Shown: positions 1 to 21,800 of the stretch, in pieces
How the letters are laid out: each line of letters begins with the position of its first letter
Position numbering within the stretch: position 1 is the first letter of the stretch
Origin: Biomphalaria glabrata
Lineage: Eukaryota > Mollusca > Gastropoda > Planorbidae
Assembly (NCBI RefSeq): GCF_947242115.1
Contig: NC_074717.1
Location: forward strand, 40,134,701 to 40,198,700
Reading direction: 5' to 3'
Length of the DNA: 64,000 nt
Made by a program: the position numbers and the translations under genes
Notes under the pieces: generated by a model
What the model saw: the letters and a program-made list of their open reading frames with translations, nothing else
What the model was told of the DNA's origin: nothing
The model's database searches: none

Positions 1-50
1 GATGACAGTTTGAGGTGGAAATCATATGACCAGGCATTATCTAGATTTAG

Positions 51-100
51 ACTAAGACTAAGACTGCTTTATTGATCCTTACGGAAATTTGTTGTGTAGT
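51..100 (-). mobile_element. LINE 3'-tail remnant
   Basis: A short stretch in the last intron of COX4 reads on the minus strand as an AAATTTCC / GGATCAATAAAG motif followed by a GACTAA-type simple tail. The same core (AAATTTCC..GGACAATAAAG, then an ATT-rich tail) recurs on the plus strand near 56158-56200, which supports an end-truncated non-LTR retrotransposon tail. No coding part is present. The family is not identified. Confidence 0.5.
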
Positions 101-164
101 GGTTTAAAGGTACTTATGTTTTAACATGGTTTAAAGGTACTCATGTTTTAACATGGTTTAAAGG
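101..164. repeat. 27-bp tandem repeat, about 2.4 copies
   Basis: A 27-bp unit (101-127, 128-154, partial 155-164) beginning GGTTTAAAGGTAC is repeated head to tail with one visible base difference between the first two copies. It lies in the COX4 intron. The close match between copies suggests recent slippage. No function is apparent. Confidence 0.85.
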
Positions 165-458
165 TTGTGATTTAGTAACCATATTAGATGAAACAGTGAA
201 TTAGTTATCTTTAAACAAGTATTATCTTTTATGGACTACTGTAAATTTCACATATTAAAAATTGGGATAAAAAAATTACAACTTATCCTGAAATTAAGAC
301 AATATTATATATTTAATCTTTCATCATAAAGTTTTGATTTCTTCAATAAAAATATTTACTAGGGCGTGTTTTAGTTGGAATTTATTTCTACTAATGCATT
401 ATGAACCTTGATGTTTATGTTATGCTCAAGTTATCTATTTTGATGTTTCATCCTACAG

Positions 459-595
459 TATACCCACCACCACCCAAAAACTTAACAAGAGAGTGGCAAG
501 AAAAAATGTTACAGAAAATGTTAGATGAAGAACAAGGCCGCATCATGGGCATCTCATCCAAATGGGATTATGAAAAGTTGGAATGGAAAAAATAA
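459..595 (+). CDS. COX4: Cytochrome c oxidase subunit 4, last coding exon (partial gene)
   Basis: Nuclear-encoded subunit IV of mitochondrial respiratory complex IV in the inner membrane. The exon follows a CATCCTACAG acceptor, opens in phase 1, and encodes about 45 residues ending GISSKWDYEKLEWKK then stop. That closely matches the end of animal COX4 (ASKWDYEKNEWKK in human COX4I1, from memory). The upstream half of the exon shows the family pattern of a tyrosine and proline-rich stretch, then TREWQEKMLQKML. The N-terminal presequence, matrix part and membrane helix lie in exons before the window. Possible polyadenylation signals are AATAAA at 801-806 and 916-921. The gene is tail to tail with VPS35. 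An open frame from an ATG at 401 crosses the intron end and is not a real start. Confidence 0.92.
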
Positions 596-3500
596 ATTAT
601 TACCTATGACGGTATAATTAGACAATAATTTAGACAAAAGCCATTTTGTTTCATTTTTCCGGATAGGCATAAAAAAAATTTATGTATGGTCTTCAACTGT
701 GGTTTATGCATTGACAAAGAAGTAATTGGGTGTTAATTTTCTATAGACAGTACACTTTTTTTTTATGCTTATCTTGCTGATGGTTATGTCTCACAATTGA
801 AATAAATTTGTATTGAATTATTATCACTTTGTTGAATTTTTTTTGGGAGCTTATTGATTTTAATGTATGTTGTCTCCTGTGCTCATGGAAAATATCCTTG
901 TTTTATACCGGTATCAATAAATAGGTGCCTGTGTTACAAATATCTTGTGGGATAAAAATTAACATTTTTTTTTAGCAGTACCTGTGATAATGTCTTAAAA
1001 CTTAATTATAATGTCTACATTATATCTTGCAAGGTATATTATCATCATAGTTAGGAACATGCAAATACTTGCAGCCAGCAACATGTCAGTTAAGGAAAAC
1101 ATGCAGGGTATTAAGTAGTCTAGGTGAAATAGTTACCTCGTACTATTGTAAACATTGTGAACACCTTATGGGTGTATTAGAATCATTATATCAAAAAAGA
1201 AATCATGCACAGCACAATGGTTTTATTTCCTATTTTTTACCTAACATGTATTTAAGTATTACTAGTACATTATATCGAAACAAGTTTGTTAAAACTTCTA
1301 ATTTTACATAACTAGTTGGCTATGTCAGTTTTTTTTGTTTAATTCAATTAAGTATTGCTGCACACCACAGCACAGAGAACTAGATAACTTGGGCTCCAAA
1401 AAACATGATTGTTTTAATAAATAAACAGCCAATACTGTACAATTGGCAACATGAAACACAGACTGTACAAATGCTTCACTGTAGATAACATCAACTGCTG
1501 CACCAAACTCTACTGGTTTCTGTATTGTATCATACTGGACTACACTGTACCAGACTGATTTCACTCTGTACTAGCCTGTCTTGTTAAGCTGAACTGTACC
1601 AGATGGATTAGTCTTGAAACTCTAAATTTTTTCTAGATGATCACATGACCATGTCACAGGCAATTTCAGTGTGGTGTTCAAACCAGTATTTTCCAGAAGA
1701 GTGGTCACTTATAGTATGTTGGCTTGTGCCATCAGTCTGACGGCCTAGTTCAGAGCTATGGTAAAGTTATATATATATACATGTATATATAGATCTAAAA
1801 GCATTAGGATAACCAACTCGAGAAAAAAGTAACATTTTCATCTAAGCCCATCCCTGTCCTAAAAAGTAAATAGATAGTGTGTCTGACTCTAACAAACTGG
1901 TCAGTGTAAGGTAGTCTAGACTATGTGTAGTCGGTCATGACAAGACAACCAAGTGATAGTGTTTGTTTGTGTTGAGTGGTCAGGGGAGAAAATACACACT
2001 GCTGTAGTTAAGTCATGCATATAAATCTACTTTCAACACACATTTTTTTCTTTGCCTACAAGATCTACATCTAACTTCATAAACGAAGCTATATTTCTTT
2101 TACGAGAATGTAAACTTTACTGTATGGTCTCCCGTTATACAATAAGTCAATAGATTAAATTAATAGGTTAGTGTGACGCCACATAGAAACCCGGTGAAAA
2201 TCTGATATGCGCAGGAAAATTACACCAGAAAAACATCAATTACTAAGTTATTATTGAAAATTTAAAAAAAAAGAACAATACATTCATTATCTGTAAATCA
2301 AAACACATACAAAATTGTCAAAACCATGGGAGTTTCCCTTTAAGTTTCTGTAAAGATTATTTACACAATTATTCTGAAAGAGAAAACAATGAGCTAAAAA
2401 AAAAATACCTTAAAGATAATAAAATGATCTTAAAATGGCCGTCATGTGCTCAGAATGAGGAGTGAAGACATGGAACAGAAAAGGGAAGCAGAAAAAAATA
2501 TAAAGGATTCCTGAGCCAAGCAGTACAAAGCAATGATCCTTTATTTTTTTTTAATTTTTCTATTTTCCAGTACAAAACACCTTTTTTATGACATGAAAGC
2601 CTACATGAATGATGACTACCAAAGGTCATAGAATTTGGAAATGGAGATATTGAAACAGCAGTAAACTGATTGTAACTCGTTAATGTCAGTTAAAATGCTT
2701 TTTATAATGTCATTAAATTGAGTCAGTATTGAAACAAGTGTTTGTGCCATCGGGTATGGCCCCCACCTTATTATCTGCTCTACCACCATAAAAAATGGAG
2801 AGAAAAAAACAACATATCAACTCACTGTGTTAGGTAATAACAATCTTGGATCAAGTTGAAATTTTCACTATTGTTTCTTGTAGTTGACAAAGCAAGAATC
2901 AATAAAAAAAAAAATTATTAACCAATTAGTTAAATAAACTATTGGTTATTAATTACTTTGTTTGGTATTGAACAAGAAAGAAATTGTACTTGACAGATGT
3001 GGTGTTAAAAGTTGAATTAAGGACGCTTTTGTTCAAGTTCTACTAATAAAAAAAAAAAAAATACATTTAAAACATTCACTCAGATACACCCTTCTCTCCA
3101 CCCCACCTCCCAAGTGGTCCAGACAAGTGATAGGATCATAGTGCATTGAGAAAGCTGTGAAACATGAAATATTGCTCAACAAAAACAATTGGTAAAAATA
3201 TTTCTAATCACACAGATTTATTATTGTTAGCATAGATCTATTACAAATTTAATTACATGAATGATCAAAACTATTTTATAAATTACACTTAATATGAGCT
3301 TTGTTGTTTTTTTAAAAGTAATTTTGTTTTTTCATGTTATGAATGAGCAATATTTAAAATAAGACAAAACCAAAAAATTAAATTTAAACAATTCTTCAAT
3401 GCACAAATCACAAGTCTGAACAGATAGACAATCTATACATTATCATTTATCAATTATTAACTAAACAAATACAAGCATTCTATAGAAAATCTAGAATTCA

Positions 3501-4322
3501 TTTGCAACTAATTCCTTATAAGGGGGAGAGGGGAAACTTTTATAAATAATTATTTTTTTTGGCACACCAGCACAATTTAGGCCATGTTGTTCCAGAAACG
3601 TTTATACATGGCATAATGAAAGTGTTAAATAATGTCAAAAGAGTTGAATTACTTGTTTTCATATAGATGTATCTAATGAGTGGCTTATTGGGTAGTAATA
3701 GTATGGTATATTTTTTTTACTTCATTCTGATGGAAATGAAAGCTTCAATAACTCATTAAGAATTTATTGTTATCTATTAGAAATAACTAATTCATTTGTC
3801 TTCGAGTTTTCATCTTGCAAAATAATAAGGTAGACCTGATGCTTAAAGTATATAATGATCTGTATTTTACTTTACGAAATATATGTTTAAAAAATTTCAG
3901 AGATCTAAAAAAAAATATAAAGTGTTTTTGTTTTAGTAATTAACATGGTGTTTTACTAAACATTTGATAAATTAATAAATTGACAATATAAAAAAAAAAA
4001 AGTTGATACTAACTGTGAACTAGTGGCACTAATACATTCATCTCTTTTCATTTTATATATATATATATATATCACAAGTTGGGCTGTCCTAAGTTTCTAT
4101 ATTTGACAACAGCCATAAACATTGAACTTAGTAAATACATTGTTCAAGAAACACCTCAAGAGATATTGAACACCATAAATCTATTGAATAACTCTCCTTA
4201 TTTCCAAACACACGGAATGTTTGAATGCAATTAATGATGTCTTGTACCAGCATTAGCATAAAAAGACTAGTGTGTTCTAGCAATTTATTAGGAAAGTGTT
4301 TCCTGTTTCCAGAGTCCGGTTT
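596..4322. other. COX4 3' UTR, intergenic DNA and VPS35 3' UTR
   Basis: This 3.7-kb gap lies between two genes that end toward each other. It holds the COX4 3' UTR (signals at 801 and 916), probably a long VPS35 3' UTR on the minus strand (several TTTATT sites on the plus strand, none decisive), an (AT)n run near 4056-4071 and a short SINE-tail copy at 3556-3600. Open frames at 1069-1311 and 1325-1564 show no recognisable domain and no codon-level support. A stretch from about 1870 to 2345 ending in CCCTTTAA has the look of a dispersed repeat, but I found no second end. Confidence 0.6.
3556..3600 (+). repeat. SINE tail copy (GGCACA..GGCCATGTTGT)
   Basis: The stretch GGCACACCAGCACAATTTAG followed by GCCATGTTGT matches the 3' part of the tRNA-headed SINE at 34343-34545 and the inverted copy near 21304-21345. 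The head is missing, so this is a 5'-truncated insertion or a shared LINE-type tail. Confidence 0.6.
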
Positions 4323-15543
<11,221 letters not shown>

Positions 15544-15893
15544 TTTGGAAATCTTCAATCTAGAAAATAGTGCAGAAGGAAATTAATTATTATGGTTGGT
15601 CCGTAATAAAAATTTTGCATAAGTTGACAAAAGGTATGGTCTACATTTTAGGAGTTAGATTCTAGTTGTAGATTTGAGATCAAATACTTTTTGAGCTATG
15701 AAATAAAAGTGTGTGATCATTTGTTTTTTATTATCCAGGCGATAAATAATTTTGTGCATTTTAGCAAATTACTAGATATGTAGATCTAGATCTAATATTT
15801 TTTTTAGTACTGAACTACTCCCAAATAGATCTAGAATAATATTAACTTTCGCTTTGGAAAGTTACAAAGCCTAAACAAAAAAACATTGAGAAA
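15544..15893. promoter_or_regulatory. Shared VPS35/NOB1 intergenic promoter region
   Basis: Only 350 bp separate the VPS35 start codon (minus strand, 15543) from the NOB1 start codon (plus strand, 15894), so both 5' UTRs and both core promoters must fit here. The region is AT-rich with no CpG-island character and no clear TATA box at a diagnostic position. It contains TAGATCTAGATCTAAT near 15780-15795. Divergent transcription is inferred from geometry alone. Confidence 0.7.
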
Positions 15894-18800
15894 ATGCCGT
15901 TCAAAGTAAAACACGTTGTTGCTGATACAGGAGCATTCATACGGAATGCTAATCTTCGAGTTAGTGTATTTTAATGTAACTTGTTAAAATGAAGCCACAT
16001 AGTTTAGGATCTAGCAGAATAATGGTTTAGGCTCTATATCATAGAATTAGAATTTAATTTTAATAGAATGTCTTGTGGCATTTTTTATTTTACGTCTCGA
16101 CGAGGAGGACTCAGGAGGAGGAGTCTTGAGTCAATTTTTTCCCTTTGGCCTTTCTAATCTATAATTCTAAGTCAACTATTACTAAGTATCACTACTTTCA
16201 AAGTTTCAGGTTAAGTAACCGTTTTTTGAGGCTTAAATTTAGGCCTTTTGCAACTTTGGCTTGGACAACTTCTCTTGTGTGTTACAGAAACAATCATTAC
16301 AATACATGTGTGTAAACTTTAATTACTTTAAAGTTAAAGAGGCCAATTCTTGATACACAACAGGCTCTAGTCTAGAGTAGGCATCTGTAATCACAAGAAA
16401 GCAACATTTTTAGTATTTTACCCTACTTTCTAGATCTACTTCTGGTGTGTGTACCATCTGCTGCAATCCAAGACTCACAAAACCCTTACTTTAAGTTTAA
16501 GGCAGTGTTTCTCAAATGTTTGTTTTACTATTTAGTGGCATCCCTCTAGAATACTCTAGATGAGATTAATTCTGTTTGTGTCGCTTTAGCTAGCTAGGAC
16601 TAAGGACCTTGGCCTTGGGGAGTGCTGTAGGCTCTCACAGTGAGGTCAGGAAAGGCTTTTATAACATTTAGTCTAAATTAGAATGTTTAGACAGTTTAGT
16701 AGTGAAAAAGACATAATTATGACACAATTTTGCCTACTATATTTTACATAATTATTTATAATACCAGTAACCTGTGGCGTAGCATAGGCCACTATTTAGT
16801 GATTGGTGAACACTTCCTGAAACACACAGTTGTCCAAATGGGGTGGGTTTGGGAAAACGCCTGCTCGCCATCATAAATGCCGGAGGTATTCATTTAGGCA
16901 GCGTATTGTCAAGTAGAGTGTATGACTGCTTCCGTCTCTGTAGTTATCCCAATGTTCGCAAACAAAGCTTACAGCCATCTTGCGAAGTTTGAGAGCAACA
17001 GTTTCATCACTGACATTTTTCCAGAAAAATGCGACTGATAGAAATAAACAGTTACCTGATGCAGGAATTTCGACTACATTGAAAGACCTGTTGACTCCAT
17101 GAAATATATTTATATGTGAAGCGGTGGCCATGGTTAGGAAACGAAGGGCAATATGAAGGGGAAATATCAAAACAAAGCTACAGAAAAAACATGCAACTAT
17201 TTTAATGACACCAGATTTTGATGTGTATAAAAAATACACACATAAATGTAGTTAAATATTGAATGTAAAGAGAAAGATTACTTGTTCCCCCCCCCCTCTC
17301 TTTTTTTTTCTGAGCCGTACTCTCTGTCACCGCAAAAGTTACACGGGGTAACTCTGGTCCGACTTGCAGAAATAAAAGAGTTATCTTTCCATGACTTTTT
17401 CTTGGTGTCCTGCATGGTTGGGCCACGAAGAGAGTTATATATAGATATAGATGTCTAGAATCCAAATTTACATATTAAATGGTCATTAATGCTGGTCCAT
17501 CCATTTAAAGTCCTTTTTTTTTTTTTCAGGAAAAAATGATAATAAGTGTTTATCTTATCTAATATAATACAGACATTACTTCAAAAAAGAAGATGATTAC
17601 GTCCTACGCGTCATGCATTTAGTCATGCATATTAACCAATGACTTAAATTCTGCCAAGTCACTGGTTTTCCTGGCTAGCTCAGGCAACCCATTCCATGCT
17701 CTAATAGCACTAGGGAAGAAGGAGTATTTGTACAAATTTGTCCTAGCATATGGGACGAGGAATGTGCCTTTATCTTTGTGTCTTTCAGAGTATTTTATTA
17801 AATTTTGTTTTTGTATTTGAAGATTATGGTTCAGTGTTTTATGTATGATTGCTACTTTACTTTTGAGCCTTCTGTCCTGAAGGCTTTGTAAATTTAGTGA
17901 TTTTACTAAAGGTGTTACTCTAGTCAAATGTGAATATTCGTTTGTTATGAATCTCACTGCTCTATTTTGTGTCTGTTCCAGTTTCTTAATGTTTTCTTGA
18001 GTTGAGGGGTCCGAAACGGAGGATGCATATTCTTTTATTTACCTACATTCTGAGCTTCAGAAATTCATCCACCTGGCATCTAAAATCCACTTTTTTCTAT
18101 TTTAATCATAATAAGAGTTCATGTGGGAAAAAAATGGTCATACTGCATTTGGATGTGGAAAATATGTCACAGCTAGAACTGCTCTTTTTACAACTTTCTT
18201 TTTGCTCTTTGAAAAAGAAATTTACAGACTCCGCCTCCCTCCTCCTTTTTGTCAGGATGTCACCCCCCCCCCTCCCAAGAGGACCTATGATGTGCACCCC
18301 ACCTTTTGAGAAACACTGCTTTAAGGCTTTATGCTTGCTCTCAATGTGGATTTATCCAGTGCTTCTTTTTCTCCCAACTGTTGTTGTTGATTCCGAATAG
18401 CTTCATGTCCTACTTGCATACATTAATACACCTTAAAAGTGGAGAACTTTTGCTCTCCTTCCTTCTATTAGATCACCATACAAAATATCTTGTGGGAGTT
18501 GACCTTGCAGAATTCTGTGAACATGTCCAAGCTAGCCAAGGGCACTAAGGCTTCTTCTACTGATAACAGCATGAATGTCCTAGCAACTTGCTCTTTGCAG
18601 GACTTTCCAGACATGCCTACAGTCCCGTATTATGCGGAACCGTCCCGCAAAAGCATAAAAAAGTTCACATGTTCCGCCGTTCCGCATTCACGATTTTTTG
18701 TTCCACCAAGTCTGAATTCCGACACACACACACACACAAAATCGCCGATTGTTCATTATTTATTAATAATGCGAAATGAAAATACTGAATGCAAAATAAA

Positions 18801-21800
18801 ATAGATATAGGTCTGTGTTTATTGTTTACATTTCATCTCCTCCCGAACCCGGTGTGTCCTAAATTTATGAAGATACGGTTGAGCTAGATCTAGACATATC
18901 TAGATTCTAGATCTAGAATGTAACTATAGTATAGCCTTATTTAGGCCTTAGCCTTACTCACAACTTACTGACACTGTGTCTAAGTTAATTAATTACATTT
19001 AGGTCTAGATCTAGGTCTTTAATAACGTATTTTTAAAAAATCCTTTTCTTGGATTACTTAGTCACTTAGAAGTAGAAGCCTAAGCCTAAGAAACCAGTTG
19101 AGTTAGTGTTAGAATAGTGACAATACTATAGATAGTATAGTCTATAGTCACTATACTAGATCTAGAATCTAGTGACAATACCGTAACCATAGATTGCCAT
19201 AGATAGTTACAGTAGACCATACGTCAAGACAATGATGAATGAATAGTTGAATAATGAATTATCATCAATTATTGAATCAGAATAGTCTAGATTCTAGATC
19301 TAGTCTAGACTAGTAGAGCCATTGTCACTTGTGAGAAAAGAAAGGGATTTGAATGGAACATTTGGCTTATTAGAGTACTAGATCTAGAATACTATAGTAA
19401 AGTATAGTACTAGTATAGATCTACTTATTAGTATTATTACATAGTCTAAATTAATTATTAGTTTCTAGATCTAAAAGTAGGACTAGCAGACTAGCACTAG
19501 ATCTAGATGATACTAAATCTAGATCTATATTGAAATAGACTTAGAAGATGATAGATTAGATTCTAGATTTCTATGTAGACTATCATTATTATGTAATAAA
19601 TTTAGTTCTCAATAAGTCTATACTATTATAGATCTAGACTATAGACATTAATATTTAGATCTATAATATTATTATTATAATCTGTGTTCTTAGACTTAGA
19701 GGACTTATATTAAATGTAAGTCTAGACTAGTAAGTCACTAGTAGATCTAGAACTAGAGACAACATCTAGAGTGATTAGAGTAGAGCCATAGAAAAGGATA
19801 GATAATCAAGTAGATCTAAAATCTAGAATAATCTAGATCTAGTCAGTAGATTTAGATCTAGTAGTAACAAATAAAAATAGTAACATTTGAGTCTAGGTTA
19901 TTAGAATACATTTTAGTTAGAATTCATCATTTAGGAGTTAGAACTATTGATTTCAAACAAAGGACATAATTATGAATTAAAGGTTTTCTTACTTTTAATT
20001 ATAATATTTAAATCTAATTTATAAGAAGCAAACTAGTATTGTTATTAAAGTAATTATAATTGAAGTTTTATTTATATTGCGTACAGTATGGCTGACTAAC
20101 ATAAAAGCATTTATGTTCCACATTGGGGCCCAAAATTCCACATTTTCAACCTGAGTGTTCCACATTCTGGGTCTTGGGGGTAGGCATGTCTGACTTTTTC
20201 TTTATTTTATCTTGCCACCATATTTTAAGAATCTGCCTTAAGCATCTAATGTGGAAGATATTCACTGATTCAGCTTTTTCCTTCCAAGAGTAGGGGGACT
20301 ATGTTTCACTACAATATTGCAAAATACTCTGGAACAGTGCTCATCACACAGGTTCGGCTCCACACTCTTTTTCTGTAGCTGTCATATGGTGCCCATTGCA
20401 TTGGCTATCCTGTTGTTGATGTCTTTAATTATCTAAAAGATTTAACTAGACTCAAGTCTTTAATGATTTATAACATAATAATCAAAATCATTGATTAATC
20501 AGCCATTGATCATTATTATGCTAAAATAATCTAGATCTAAATGTCTAAAAATTGTAAATTTATTAAATACATTAAATATTCACTTACTCAGTTACAGACT
20601 TTGTTACTAGATATCTATATCTAGATTCTACACATATAATACATGTTTATCATTTCTTAACATTGACTTTTGTCATTAGTTTCTGATGTTTTGTTAAGAT
20701 TGAATATTATAACACCTTGCTTAGCTCAAATCCATGCTGGACAGCAGAGGTGGCAGCGGCAGGGTTTGAATCTAAAACCATCGTGATGACATCCTGGAGC
20801 GCATATCACATCACCAGGCAGCCATTATAATTCTGGCCCTGGAATTGGGTGATAAATATGATTCTAAAATTCTATGCTTTCAGACAAGTCTGATGACCCA
20901 ATTATAAAATATTGCCAGGAATATTTGAATTGGTGAAGAACCAACAGAAATACTCTTTAGCATACATTAAAATGTATTATTTATAATTTTGACCATCAAT
21001 CACTAACCCTTCTTCAATTGATTGCCCCAGATACCAGGATGTCAGGGAGAAATGTTTTAGATCACACAACTTAAAAACACTATTCGATAATGTCAACCCT
21101 GGGAAGGTACTGGGCTTTGTCCGGGAGGTGGGGTTGTCTAACAAGATCTGATTTATAAATTGTGAACATATATAATATTTACATAAGATTTTTACCAAAT
21201 TATTACATTTTTACTACCTTTACTATTTTAACTGTGAATAGATTTTGTTTTTAATGATTTAACTGTATAGAATTTAGCCCTTGTTATTTAAAGGGAGAGT
21301 GATCCTTAAAGGATTACGGGCACAACATGGCCTAAATTGTGCAGATGTGACTAAACTCAAAACTGCAATGCCATTTTTAAAAAAAGAATAGTTCAGTATT
21401 TATTATATATAAATTTAGATCCAGTCATCTTTATTTTAGACTTAAGGCTTAGGACTTAAAGTAGCTCACAAAAGCACTAAAATTTGACCTTTTGCATTTA
21501 ACTTAGCATTTTTTGATAAATGGTTAGACATAAAATGAAAGTACATAATTGCTCCTGAACATACATATATACACTTAAAATTATTATATTGATGACATGC
21601 TTTTCACACCACATAATTCTCAGAAAGTTTTACTATCTACAGTCACATTAATAATGTCTAGTAGACATTTTGTCTCTTTTTTCTAAACATCATTATGTTT
21701 ACATGAAATATAGTGACATTAGTGACAAGATTATCATTTAAATTTGAATGCAAACAATGTTGTTGTTTTTTAATTCAGGAAATAGCTGAAAATGTCTATA

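Larger units (their letters stand above)
16503..18318. mobile_element. hAT-like element with CAGTGTTTCTCAAA inverted ends
   Basis: The 14-bp inverted ends CAGTGTTTCTCAAA (16503-16516 and the reverse complement ending at 18318) are a typical hAT-superfamily terminus. They are flanked by 8-bp repeats GTTTAAGG (16495-16502) and CTTTAAGG (18319-18326), one mismatch apart. No hAT transposase is visible, so it is non-autonomous or gutted. Inside lie an OTU-like protein fragment (minus strand) and a LINE 3' end (minus strand). It occupies part of NOB1 intron 1. Confidence 0.75.
18327..20415 (-). mobile_element. LINE reverse-transcriptase C-terminal fragment, split by a DNA element
   Basis: On the minus strand, 20415 down to about 20193 reads DINNRIANAMGT and a KKLNQ..IKIW-like block, and 18607 down to 18327 reads LGHVHRILQGQLPQDILYGD and LIEGRRAK. 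These are consecutive pieces of the C-terminus of an RTE/CR1-like ORF2 (compare LGHVxRMxxxRLPKxLLYGEL). Several in-frame stops are visible. The 18608-20192 DNA element lies exactly between the two parts, so the LINE was there first. Confidence 0.8.

Noticed and set aside
1069-1311. 80-codon plus-strand frame with several Cys and His (YYCKHCEHLM)
   Set aside because: No known domain, no splice context, and it lies in AT-rich DNA between two gene ends. Probably chance.
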